DNA of 64,000 nucleotides from Massospora cicadina (Eukaryota; Entomophthoromycota; Entomophthoromycetes; Entomophthorales; Entomophthoraceae). The position numbers and the translations under genes are program-made. Every line of letters starts with the position of its first letter. The stretch's first letter is position 1. The notes beneath the pieces are model-generated. The model was not told where the DNA came from. It searched no databases and saw nothing but the letters and a program-made list of their open reading frames with translations. The stretch spans positions 186,001-250,000 of the forward strand of contig JAKSZP010002661.1 in the NCBI GenBank assembly GCA_022478985.1. Reading direction: 5' to 3'. Positions 20,819-31,994 of the stretch are shown piece after piece.

Positions 20819-23434
20819 GGCAGAACTTGGGGGCTTGTGGGTGAATTTTTACTTTTGTAAACCGAAGCAGGGGTACCCAACAGAAGCTGTTGGTATAGCA
20901 AATCATCCAATTGAGTTCTGAATCCTCTTTACAATTAGAATCTTGAGAATCATTAGGGACAAGTAGATTAAACATAGTGGAGGTAGAGCGTCCCATCTCT
21001 ACTCCGCCAAATCTTCTCCCTGCTCAGTTTCCTCAGTTGGCATCACATACTTTCGGATTTGCTAAGGCAGTTTGCTGCATAATGTCCCCTTTGGCCACAC
21101 TGGAAGCAAGTATTCATGAAAGGTTCACATATATAGCATGCAGCGGATGGACCAGTGCAAAAATTAATGGTATGTCTCCAAGGTCATGAACGAACTGGTA
21201 GATTGTATCTAGGTCAAAAAGGATTCACAGATCAGTATGATGAATGAATATGTTCCAGCGGTTGATAGCTTAGTTACTGTAGTCCATACTCTGAAGAGCT
21301 TGGTGTGGGGATATCAAAGGGTTTTGGGCTATATTAGGGGCGCTGATCATGGCGGAGAGTCGACATAAGGTATTCACAATTAGAATAAGTCCTGCATCTC
21401 TGTCCAAAACATGAGACATAACATCATATAGTTCCCAATATGGTTTGACAGCTGCCGCCATTGCGATACCAACATCCTCAGTGGATAATGTGTTAGCTCC
21501 AATTAGTACATGTGCTTCTGCTGAGAAATGTTCAGAAAGAACTGAAAAGTCTCGTTTTAGTGAAATTTTATAGTCAGGAAGTTGGCTTTTTATTGGGCCA
21601 TCTTGGTCACACCCCCAAACAGCCAGAGAACAATTGCCTTAATTTCTTTGTAGGATGCTGCGCGGTTTGGAAGGTAACAGATAATTTGATTGGCGCTGTC
21701 CACATTGAGAGCAGACAGTAACAGTTTTTTTTCCATCAATCTGAAACTCCTTCCATGGCGAATTCAAATTGCTTTAAGTAACCATGTAAATTACCATCAT
21801 GACTGAAAGGAGGTAATTTTTAGATTTGAACAGCTTCGCCTTGCTCCAGGCTTTGGCAGCAAGGATCAGGATAATTGGTTCTGGAGCGGCTAAGGGAACT
21901 ACCCCTTGTGATTTTATGGTACCACTGGCTGGATGAGATCAAATCTGATGTAACAAACTTGAAGGAAGTAGAGTCACATGGAGTATATATTTCAGCACCT
22001 GAGGAATATTTGTTAGCGGAGCCATAGCATTCTTCCCCCAAATCGCCACTAACTGCATCATTCCCCCCAGCTCTGGCACACTCCACAAAATGCTAATTGA
22101 TCAGCTCTTCCGCTTTAACTGAATGGCATCTACACCGTCCATCCTGGAATTCTCTTTGTTGTGTCACATATTAATATTGCAACACCTGATGATATTCCCG
22201 CTCCATGTTGCAACTGCTGCTCCACTGCTTGTAGTCATGAGAGGACATCTTTGATTGTATTCTGCATATGGATATGCTGCATCTTGCATTATCCTCTTGT
22301 TGATTAGCATCATTTATTTGGGTAACGAGAGTGGCTTGTTCTCATATCAATCCTTCATTGGCCCATTGAAGGGTATCCAGTCATTCTTGTATGACAGCAT
22401 ACTCCTGGGTCTCATGGATCAGAAGAGGGAAAACTTGACGCTGCTCATCCTGACTAATGGCTTCCAATCGTGTAACCTGACAGACTAGCTAAAGATATTT
22501 GGGGGACGTTGACCAAAGGATAAGCGCGTTATCAGCCATTCACTGACCACTCCATTTGATACAGAGTTGGTTTACTTCAGCTGATATGAAACTGACTGAT
22601 CCACCACTTGCTGCTCCACCACTTGCTGCTTCACCAGTGTTATTTTTTCTTTAAGCTGAGCAACTACAGCTTTGAGTGTTCCACCCATTTGGTTAAATCC
22701 ATCATAAAGCGCTCAGTATTGTTTCCCAACATTGTGACATCCAAAATCCACTCCATCAATAGGCCATGCCAATCCAACAGTTCGTTGACTACCTGAGATA
22801 ACTCAAGATCAACTGAGTACCAACATGTCCAATCGATGGTGGATGTTCTTAACATTGTGGTCCATTTGGACAAGCACCCCTTGTACCTCCAAAAAAGAGC
22901 GATCGGGGCAGTCAAGCAAGAGGCTTATATTGTTTTGCTGTGCTTGAGAAAATCACATCACATCTCCAATATCTATATTGTGGCAACCCAACAATTGCAG
23001 TAGTTGGTTAATAGACAGTTGCACATATGCAACTAGATACTCCTCAATTCCACAGGTACCAAGGTGGAAAGTCAACCCCATTGTAGTTGCATCCAAATAG
23101 GTTTTGAACATGGCGTAGCAATTTACTTGATCACATTGATTATAAGACAGACTCAAGGCGTACTCTCCCTCTCATCTTCATATAATTGATATCCGCATAA
23201 CAGCCACTCCATAATATTCTGCAGTTGCTGAGCGGTCACATATGTGGAGAACCCTAGTTGGTCAGCTGTCAGCTTGGGGCAGTTTTCTAGTTGCAGATTG
23301 ATCATAACTTCATCATTACTCAGTTTAGTCACAGTGAATAACATTGGTTCATTATTAAGTGCCTCCCATGCTTCTTCCGCATGATGCGCACAGAATCTGA
23401 TAGAATGGTGATGTAACAAATGAGGGCTCATCAT
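20819..23434 (-). pseudogene. G1a Gag with CCHC zinc knuckle, broken
   Basis: The start is near 23434 (MMSPHLLHHH...) with LFTVTKLSNDEVMINLQLENCP. Then ATTMGLTFHLGTCG...YLVAYVQLSINQLLQLLGCH (about 23090-22980) aligns to TTMGLSRRFIPHG...YLVAYTQPSIRQLKSVLAWH in G1b. A long hydrophilic, probably coiled-coil stretch follows in broken frames. The zinc knuckle CFQCGQRGHYAANC (CX2CX4HX4C) is intact at about 21108-21067. Gag forms the particle and packages RNA. Overlapping plus-strand ORFs in this region are shadows. Confidence 0.78.
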
Positions 23435-23471
23435 TGTATTACAGCGTCAAATAACTACAGTTGACCAATGG

Positions 23472-23490
23472 CCCCCTGTAGTGAGCACCA
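23472..23490 (-). promoter_or_regulatory. Primer-binding site of G1a
   Basis: One base inside the 5' LTR, the minus strand reads TGGTGCTCACTACAGGGGG. It starts with TGG, as expected for annealing to a tRNA CCA end. G1b has TAGTGCTCACTATAGGGGG at the same place (43395-43413). The implied tRNA 3' end would be ...AGTGAGCACCA. I cannot assign the isoacceptor. Confidence 0.7.
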
Positions 23491-23491
23491 C

Positions 23492-23972
23492 TGTTAAATC
23501 TCAGTATGGTGTCTTGATTCCGCTGAGTCAGTTTTCACAGGGTGTTAGCCACTGGGAAAGTAAAATGGATGATATGAAGATCACCAATTCTTAATGAAAA
23601 ATAATAACCTTTTTACACGGAGCTATTGCCCCTTATTTCGTCCTTAATTATTTTACTTAATAAGCAGACCTCTATGCAACAACCTAATTTCTGAAAGCAG
23701 TCTCCTTCAAACCTCTGTGTAACTCTTTATATCTTAATTCCTCAAGCCAGATGCATCCTTGGCTTGGTAGTCTTATATTCGTTTTTCCCCTTTCATTCAT
23801 ACTCTCATTTATATCAAATCTCGGCGTAATTCTCCCGTTCTTGCCAATTGGTCGACATTTCAATTGACTATAATTTGTATACCTCTTTTTGTCAACCTTG
23901 AGACTCATCTCGATTCCCCCTCTGATCCGCCATAGGGTTAGCATATCATCTAGTCATATCAACTTCCTGACA
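23492..23972 (-). repeat. 5' LTR of G1a
   Basis: 481 bp, TG at 23492 and CA at 23972, matching 16610-17089. On the minus strand it would carry the promoter and transcription start for the element. Confidence 0.92.
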
Positions 23973-23977
23973 CCAAC

Positions 23978-24440
23978 CTTTCATTTAGTCATACTAATAG
24001 TATTCTATTAAAGCATTTATTAGATGCAACTTTTGTTTAGCATTGCCGCAGCCCTCCTCAAGAAGGTAGTAACAATATTGACCATTAAAGACTTTCAAGG
24101 GAATATGCAAATTTTATTACGCCATTGTTAGTCTGTACTAGCTTTTATTAAAGTTACCCCTTGTCTAGACTCCAATGTACTAGGTCATTGACTACCCTTT
24201 GAAGTACAACCAAGTCATTGCATTCTTACTTTGCATTGCATTTTCTTAAATGTCACATTTAAAATGTTCAGGACACTTTGCATAAACAAAATTTTAGGTA
24301 CTTTATCTTCATTTGTTTTGATAGCATGATCTCTGGAGGTGGATTCTAATCAATTCTTCAGGAACAGGAATGTTACAAAACCTTCCTCACAAATTATCTG
24401 CTAGGGTTTTCTATATCTAATAGAGAGGAGAGACCCTTGA
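23978..24440 (+). mobile_element. Gypsy family G2 LTR remnant, right part
   Basis: After the G1a TSD the sequence resumes 'tttcatttagtcat...' and 'gcagccctcctcaagaaggtagtaacaa' (about 24050). These parallel 'tttcatttgaatg' and 'gtggacctcctcaaggatggattcaacaa' in the G2 3' LTR (35880-36000). The match weakens beyond about 24100, so the right boundary is approximate. No internal G2 sequence is attached, so it may be a solo LTR. Confidence 0.55.
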
Positions 24441-24660
24441 AAAAATTTCTATTAATAGGCGCTTTTTTATTGTAGAGTGGAAAAATCCTTTACTTTAAAC
24501 CATATAAAACAACTGGCTTTAAAGGACTTAATGCCACAAAACGTAAACAGATTAGTATAACTGGGTGTAACTTTTATGGGTAAGATTAAAATTAGTTTTG
24601 TATTAATGGGCTATCTGGGAGCTCATGAAGTGCAGTGAGGCTTTCTCTTCATAAAAGATA

Positions 24661-24677
24661 TTAGCACTTGTATTATT
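24661..24677. repeat. 17-bp target-site duplication of the SINE (right copy 24781-24797)
   Basis: TTAGCACTTGTATTATT is identical at 24661-24677 and 24781-24797. Confidence 0.95.
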
Positions 24678-24780
24678 TTTTTTATTACTAGATGGTAAAA
24701 AGTACATGATCACAATGGGGCTTCGAACCCAGGTCACCAGCTTCCCCAACTAAGCGCTTTACCACTTAGCTACGAAGCCT
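24678..24780 (-). mobile_element. tRNA-derived SINE, about 103 bp, with a LINE-B-like 3' tail
   Basis: On the minus strand the unit starts GGCTTCGTAGCTAAGTGG (24779 downward). It contains a pol III A box (TAGCTAAGTGG) and B box (GGTTCGAAGCC) about 30 bases apart. The tRNA fold is not kept: the acceptor ends and part of the T stem do not pair. After the tRNA-like head (about 65 nt) come about 20 nt and then ACCATCTAGTAATAAAAAAA. That tail matches the LINE-B 3' end ACCATCTAGTACTAAAAAAA at one mismatch. The perfect 17-bp TSD proves retroposition. Expected life cycle: pol III transcription, then reverse transcription by LINE-B-type machinery. It is not a working tRNA gene. Confidence 0.88.
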
Positions 24781-24858
24781 TTAGCACTTGTATTATTAGT
24801 CAAAAGTTTGCTGATCTTTGCATATGATATATTATACTCTTAGAATGTAAGCGTCTTA

Positions 24859-26775
24859 AAATCTTCTTTCTGCTTGATATCACTTTTGGGAGAATTAAAA
24901 AATTACAGCAGAACTAAAAAAAACTCTAATAAAACTGACACACAGCAAAACCCCAACGTCCTCAGACCTAACGCCTGCTGATCCAAAATGGGGCTTCAGC
25001 AAAACCCCCTAGCATCTTCTGCCCAGCGTAATGCTTTCAAACTAGGTTGACCAGACCACCCAATGCCTCAGGTCAATAAGATCCCCCCAAGGATCTCCCA
25101 CCTTGCATATTCCCAAGCGGTGCCTCATACTTACTGTGCTCCCCTGAAGCAAGATGCAATTTGGCCTCCAAGTTGAATATAGTAACTTGTTTCCCTACAA
25201 TAATAAACAAATTTATAAAACTAGCCCAGGTGTTTGCAGCCTGCAAGATTTACTGACTTTCACCCCTTCAAGGGGTACTTTGACCTTGCCTTCACCTGTG
25301 AAACCAATGCTGAAATTGCAGCCAACATTCCCCTGGTGTTCCAGGTAACTCCCATCCCAACCACTTGTACCTAGTTGCCTGATGGCCCACTCTTGTGATT
25401 CAATTTGCAGGCCTCCCTCACCCACCTCCACCTATTACTTTATACAACAAACTAATAGCTGTATTGTCAGTATATTAGCGCTGACCCCATTCTACAATTT
25501 GTGGTTCCCAATGGAGCCAACCAACTTGTGGTACCTCGCGCCTTTACAACTATCTGTCCAATATTAACCAAAATCGCCATTTTTTTGATTCCCCCTCGAA
25601 CAGTTGTCCCCTATTCCCCAACTACCCATTATAGGCCAGAGTAGACAAAGGGCGCATGATCTTCCCCATTTGTTTTGACCTAGACCACTCAAAGAGGCGC
25701 TGCCCCACTATAGCCTGATCTGGAGCCCACACGCTTGACTCCCCCATAAGATTCTGCAATTTATAACATAGAACTTTTTAAAAGAAGCATTACCCCCTAC
25801 CCTCTAAGCCAAGATGGTAGATGCAACTGCCATTGATTAAGAAAATAAGGAACCTACATTTTAAACCCCACTCACACTCCAACTAATCAGAAGCTAGCAT
25901 GGACCCCAGTAAATTCAAAAAACCCACCCAACCACAAAACCCAGCCCACCCATATGCTGATTAACCTATCATTTTCAACCAAAAACCCTGTGATTATTTA
26001 AAGGAAGTTAATGATTTGGGAATTCCCATCCCTGACTTGTTGAGACCCCAGGCCCAAAAATGTACCTAAATGTAAATTATGCAGCTCAATTTACAACTCG
26101 GCACTATGCTATATGCTCCAATGCTGGTGAATTCTGAAGTGACCACCAATTCACCAAAGGGGATGTTGCCTCCCCTGATTGCTGTACCTCAAAAGGCTGT
26201 AGCATAATCAGTCGCAGTCTTGATCAAGAAAATCCTGACCATGTCCTTCCCCCATGCAACAATTTCATAGAAAATTTTCCCCCAATTCCACCAAGCTGCC
26301 AACAAAGCAATGCATAAAAAGGTAAGTTGGTCACAAAATTTGGCCACAAGGCCTGCAAGATCAGCAAAAACATTGCTACCTTCAAAACTCTATCCAAAGT
26401 TTGATTCAAGGATAAGAAAACCCTATCTGAGCATATCACCACCCTCCTCATAGCTAAATTTGAGCTGCAATAGCCACTCTGTTACCTCAAACCAATTTCA
26501 AGGATGCACCCACATCCATTCTCTCAGCGCTCTTCCATACACTGTCCAACATAGAGGAGGAAGATGAGCCTCCCAATCTTACTCACCTCCCACAATGAAC
26601 ACATAGCAGTTTACCGCATCTGACCTGGTTAAATCATTTTAGTTTTTTTTTATTTTTAATTCAGTTTTAGTGATGCGCTTGTCTCTTTCTGTTTGCCAAA
26701 TTCTAGTTAATATAAGTTTTTCTCATCAGAGCTTAGTATTATTTTCCCCCTGGTCAGCTTGACTCAGTTAAATAA
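24859..26775 (+). mobile_element. ORF1-only retroposon, copy 2
   Basis: 1917 bp flanked by a 17-bp TSD with two mismatches (24842-24858 and 26776-26792; AGAATGYAAGCGT shared exactly except one transition, then CTTA/ATTA). The start, AAATCTTCTTTCTGCTTG, resembles the starts of copy 3 and LINE A3 (AACTTTTCTTTC...TTG). The end, CCCCCTGGTCAGCTTGACT...TTAAATAAAG, resembles copy 1 and LINE A. Confidence 0.8.
24980..26600 (+). pseudogene. Gag/ORF1-like gene of ORF1-only copy 2, heavily decayed
   Basis: Recognised by alignment to copies 1 and 3. MQFGLQVEYSNLFPYNN (25154) parallels MHFSIRVEYRKFFPYDD. The next frame includes TFTPSRGTLTLPS, where copy 1 reads IDFRPYKGYFDLSF, so it is frameshifted. VPNGA-like and 'gaccactcaaag' segments near 25690 correspond to the knuckle region. 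KAVA/AAN stretches near 26200-26330 parallel the C-terminal domain. No ORF longer than about 75 codons remains. Boundaries are approximate. Confidence 0.6.
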
Positions 26776-26948
26776 AGAATGCAAGCGTATTAGTTATAAG
26801 AGATCTTTGCAACCTATGTTTCAGAAAAAGCCAACATGAAAAAGGAGCTATAGACTTTGATGCCTTTACTTAAAGATGCTAAAAATGCAAATTACTGGTT
26901 TTTAGATAAAAGATGAGTTTTAAATAAGAGAATGATCTTTTATGTCAT

Positions 26949-27908
26949 GTCTCATGGAATGATTACTGAAATTAAGTGTAGGAACAAAGCGGAAGTTGCT
27001 AAGTCTAAGGGCATAAGAAGGCTGCCTTTCCTGAACATAAAAATACTTTGAAAAAACCAAGTAAAGACCAAGCATGCCCAGGTTGGTACCAAGGGGTCAT
27101 GTGGTGAGTTGCTAACATTACTTCAACAGCCTTTAAATTTCCAAGTTATGTGATCAACAAAATATTTCATTACATTTGACCTTTAAATGGGGATCTAAGT
27201 CACATTTTAAACACAGTTTATTAATTTTGTTAGAAGATAACAATAATCTAAAACTTGAATTCAGGCATGATTAAGCTATGTGACTACCATCAATAGTAGT
27301 CTTATTTTATTGTCTAGCTTTGCCTTGATACCACATAAAATGACCATGCACTATCACCCCAAATTTAAATATAGTCCTTTTTTGTTAGACCAGATACTTT
27401 GTTGTACAATTCCTTTATATTAATAAACACTATTAAATTTTTGTCAGGTAAATTTTTTTTTGGCTTGTTCATGGACTTCCTTGAGGAAGTATTTAACAAC
27501 ATATGGCATTTTGCTCCATCAAATTTGTAAGCTAAACCTATTTTGTCATAGTTGAAGTCTGGACCAATTTATATGAAGCTCTTAGAGGACTAGATTTTGA
27601 TTTGATTTTAACCTAAACTCATCCTTGAAGTCTAATATATTCTTCATCTTCTTAGCTACTTGTATTCTATTATGATTTTCAATATACTCTACTTGAGTCA
27701 TCTAGGCATGGGCATCTTCTGCGGTGTATTGTTTCCTGTTCTTTCATTAGTAATTCCTTGGTACCTGTTTTGGATTCTACATCACCCTTATGGAGATAGG
27801 AAAGTTAAAGATTTGATCTTCACATTAGTTGACTAAATATACTATTCTATTTACATGCGATTTCTCCATTTAGAACTCTCTCTGAGCATTAACTGGGAGC
27901 GTCGGACA
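26949..27908 (+). repeat. 5' LTR of G2
   Basis: Starts TGTCTCATGG and ends near GTCGGACA. It aligns through its length with the 3' LTR, with shared blocks at the start ('gttgctaagt..aagggcat'), the middle ('tgctcaagctatgtgactaccat'-like) and the end ('ctacttgagtcatctaggc'). A clear tRNA-type PBS is not evident just after it. Confidence 0.7.
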
Positions 27909-30900
27909 TTTGAAATAGTCACTATGCTTCTCATCACTGTGGTCTATTTCATTTTACTTATTGAATAGCTCAGCGCTATCCTTGGTAATGCCAACTGCAG
28001 AGTTCCTACCATCCTAGGATGCGCTTGGTGGAGTTGTACCCTTTGGGACCTGGATGTGATCATTTTGAAACTAGACTCTAAAATTATCGTTGAAGTTAAA
28101 CAGGCATTAGCTGCTATTGCTTATAAAGCTTCTATCAATGCTCTAATTAACCATCATCCACCCCCTTGCAATACAGACTTACTGTTCATCTTTCACTTAG
28201 TGCAACCAACTTGTTTTTTGTTTTCAAGGTTCAGGCGCATTATTGGAAGTCAATATAAGGTCTCTGTAACGATTAGGCCTCCCAAGGATTAATCTCCAGT
28301 TTAACAACAAACCCAGCTGAATTGAAGTTGACTAAATCTAATGGCAACATGGTAAGTGCTGTTCCAACTAGATCTATACATGATGGAAGTTGGTGCCCCA
28401 CCAGCTGAGGTGCAGTGAGCTCCCAATGCTTGCCAGCCTTTGATCACGTGGCGGGGAAACATTTTCTTGGCCTCATCCTGCAAGCTCAACCTCAGTTTAA
28501 GGTGCAGTGGGGTGGCGATAATTAACCTGGCTCTGTCACCTGTGCACCATAAAAGGCACTCTTGGCTCAATTGAGGCCTCTCACATTAAGCTGAGAAGTT
28601 TGAGGGGCTTAAACCCCAACTGGACTCTTTTCACCCTTGGTGGCCTGCTCAACACTAGGGTAGACATCAGTGCTGACAACGTAGGCAAGGAAAGCTCAGG
28701 ATATTGTTATCACCATTTTTAAACTTAATATTGTAAATTTTGACTGTAGCAACCATTTATAATAGACAATTGTATTGTAAAAAAGTTTTTATTGGGAGGG
28801 CAACACGGAATAAGAAAACCAAACTGGGTGCAATGGAATCACTACTCCAAATTAAAAGAAATCATAGAGCTGAATTTATTGAAATGATTTAGGAGTTAGA
28901 GCCTAATTGATCTCAGTATTGATAGGCGAGTTGAGAGACAAAATTTCTAAAATTTTAAAATTTTAATATCCAAGCTTCACTAATCAAAACTTATATTACA
29001 ACTCTCAATAAAATAAACCCTACTTCATTGATTATAGGAATTAAATGTATAAACTATTATTTCATCACAGTCTGGAACACTTTCTAGAAGCCCATCAACC
29101 ATACTTGTTTTCCTTTTATATATTCTACAAGTTCTTTACCCTTTGTCTGGTGTTGTGACCTCTGGTGTTTTAATTAAAAGAATTATACAGTCGGACTCAG
29201 GACCTATCTTTTCCTGATATTTTAAAAGTATCTTTTTCTTTTTAATATAAATTATTAATATGGGTAAAGAATGCAGTTGGGAAATTGTGTAAGAATGATG
29301 ATACGCTAAAATTTTCTGACTGAAAAATCATTAGCTATTTGCTGAGATCATGGGTAAAATTTTTTAATATGTTGAGTTTGATGTCATTTTTTGATAAACA
29401 CTCTGACATAGAATGCAGAATATTTTGATATAAAATCTAAACTCACAAAATGCTTTGCAAATATTACTATGGATTGGTCAAGTAAAGAACGTCCATCAGC
29501 AGAAACCAAGGTATACGTTATGTTGAGCCTGACGGACAAGGCCTGAAATATAAGAATTAACTGATTGAGTGGTATAAGTGCCATGGGGAGAGATACTAAA
29601 AGACAAACACTGTTAAAGAGAGTAATTGATAGTGAAACTCTACTGACGAGGGAGAAGAAATCAAAAGTGTTGCTTTATTGTTACTGCAACTGGATGGTAG
29701 TGCTACTCTGCCAATAACAAATCCATCATAATAAGCCCATTGCTTTACTAATTCTTGACAAATTATTAAGGGATGACAATCATCATATTGTTTTCCAATT
29801 ACAGTCAGTGGTCATTAAAGGCATTCCTACTATCATTAGGATCTATAAGTAAACAGGACTATGAACACCTTTATTAAAGTGGTCCTCATAACAGGGGATC
29901 TATTGGTGTTATGCTCAGATTAGCTAATGAAAACTTGGAGAAGGTATGGTGGAAGAGGAGGAGGATGTCAGATGTGGGCAAGGTGCTCATCTCAAGCCAA
30001 GTTTTTGTAGGGGGAATTTCCAGAAATTTATTCTGATCTCAGATCAGCCTTGTCTAGGGCTGAGCCTAGCACCAACCACTGGGGCCAAACGGTTTCTCTA
30101 TCATATTAGGATTAATTTTTTTGAGTAAGGCAATTATTTTAGAAATGAATTATAAATATCTGATAATCAATTAGAGCAAATAATGGGGCTCTAATTAAAT
30201 AAAAACATTTGATTAACTCAGATAATATATAAAGTATGAAGGAGTAACCAATGTTTGAAATGCTAAGTGAACAGTAATGCAGACAATAATTATAAATTGA
30301 ATAATGGTTAATGACGAGGAGAAAGGCAAGAAGACAATGTCAAAGATAAATAACACTAAAACATGTGATTCATTTATATGGATAAATTGACCAAGGAGAA
30401 ATAATTTGCAACAAATCACATTCATGTCTATCCATCAAAATTCACTGAATGATAGAATTACTGAACATTTTCTTGCTTAGATAGCAAAGTGATCCTAACT
30501 AGCATATATTGAGCCATCAACTCACCAGCACTGATGACTGTTTATCTAGAATGTGATCTAAACAATTATATATTCAGGTCATAGATATCCACCAAACTAT
30601 TCCCATGCTTTTAAGTCCTCGTTATTGCTTCAGTGAAGAAGTAACGAGCAACTCTTGTATGCCATACCATATTTCTGACCAAAATATTACCTAATGATTA
30701 CATAATCTCGCCGTCCACCCTATTATGAGTTGGACTTAATCTTAATAAAATTATCTCCATTTGCTTATCATTATTTTATCTTGTATTTTATTCTAGCCTT
30801 GTGGAGTTGGTGAAGGAAGATCCCAGGGTGTGGGCATCCTCAGGTATTTACAGTATGAAAAAAGACTTGTCCAACCACTGACATAGAACTGTGAAGAACC

Positions 30901-31990
30901 TCTTCAAGGGGAGTATCCTGACTGTGAGCTGAGGATGAGGGATCAGGCGAGGCCAGACCCATGTGACTTGAGATCAGGAAGTTTTAGGCTTGCAGGCCAA
31001 GAGGGCCAAGGATTGATGTTAACACTGAATCCGCCAATGATACTGTACTCCCCTGAGGTGTAATTTAGCTGAGCAGTGTTCAAGCTTCATCTACTTAAAA
31101 GCTCACAGTAAGGGGTAATTTGATAATAATGAGCAAGGGTCAGTGATTTCCATATCATTGGCTGGCGCACCAAGGGAGACTTTTACAAATTACATATATC
31201 AAAATTTGTTTTGAAATGATCAGATGTGGTGAGCCCATCTACCAACTTCATTAATGTGATCAAAGCTCTAATTAGCGATCTTCTATCTTAGCCAATGAGG
31301 GACTGATAATTTAGCCGTGTGTATTTCACCATTAAAGAACCCTATAAATACCACCCAAAGAAATCAGCACTTAATCTCAAAAAATTGAGGAGTCTGCACT
31401 GAATTACCATCACTCTTAGTGAAATTTTGAAAGGAGTCAAGATTATAGACCCATGTCATTAATTAAATTGCATTAATCAAACTATCAATCTAGAACTCTT
31501 ATTAGCAGAAAGAAGTTTAACTTTTAAGGAAGGGCGTCTTGCCTTTATGGTAATGGATAGCAACAATCAGAAGGCAACCTGCAAGTGGATTCTACATTTT
31601 TAAAATACTAAAAAGCCATTTTAAACAGTGAATGCATAATTAATAACAAGATATTAGTAAGTCTTGAAGTTTCATCCCCAAAATAAATTTCTGTGTATCA
31701 GATCACTCTGAGAACCCTTGCTTGACGCGCACAATAATTTTCTGCACTCAGTAGGTAATAAAAAAGTATTATGACATTATCAAATGAGATATGCAACAAT
31801 TAATATGCTGTTGGTAATGTTCCTCTAATAGTTAAAGTGTCAAAATATAAAAATATAATTTTATGGTAAATTTATTTCCAGTTGTGCTATTATGCCAAGT
31901 ATGAATCATAACAGTGAGTTGTTTGTACTGTATATACTTAACAATAATGTATTATGGTGTTTTATGCTTTCTTCACTCTCTTTCCACCAG
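27909..31990 (+). other. G2 gag region, no readable gene
   Basis: By position this 4-kb stretch between the 5' LTR and the protease should hold gag. I see only short ORFs and no zinc knuckle or other motif. Slightly GC-richer islands (28300-28680, 30790-31080) may be coding remnants. The spacer is longer than usual for gag alone, so another unrecognised insertion may be present. Confidence 0.4.
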
Positions 31991-31994
31991 GAAT

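Larger units (their letters stand above)
16610..23972 (-). mobile_element. Ty3/gypsy LTR retrotransposon G1a, complete but decayed
   Basis: The element is 7363 bp: 480/481-bp LTRs starting TG and ending CA, a perfect 5-bp TSD, a primer-binding site and a polypurine tract. Pol is in protease-RT-RNase H-integrase order on the minus strand, which is the Ty3/gypsy arrangement. All coding parts carry stops and frameshifts. The LTRs differ at many positions, so the insertion is old. It sits inside a G2 LTR remnant. A sister copy, G1b, is at 42926-58604. Confidence 0.93.

Noticed and set aside
24715..24780. tRNA gene on the minus strand
   Set aside because: A and B boxes are present, but the acceptor stem cannot form and the unit has a LINE-like tail and TSD. 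It is a SINE head.
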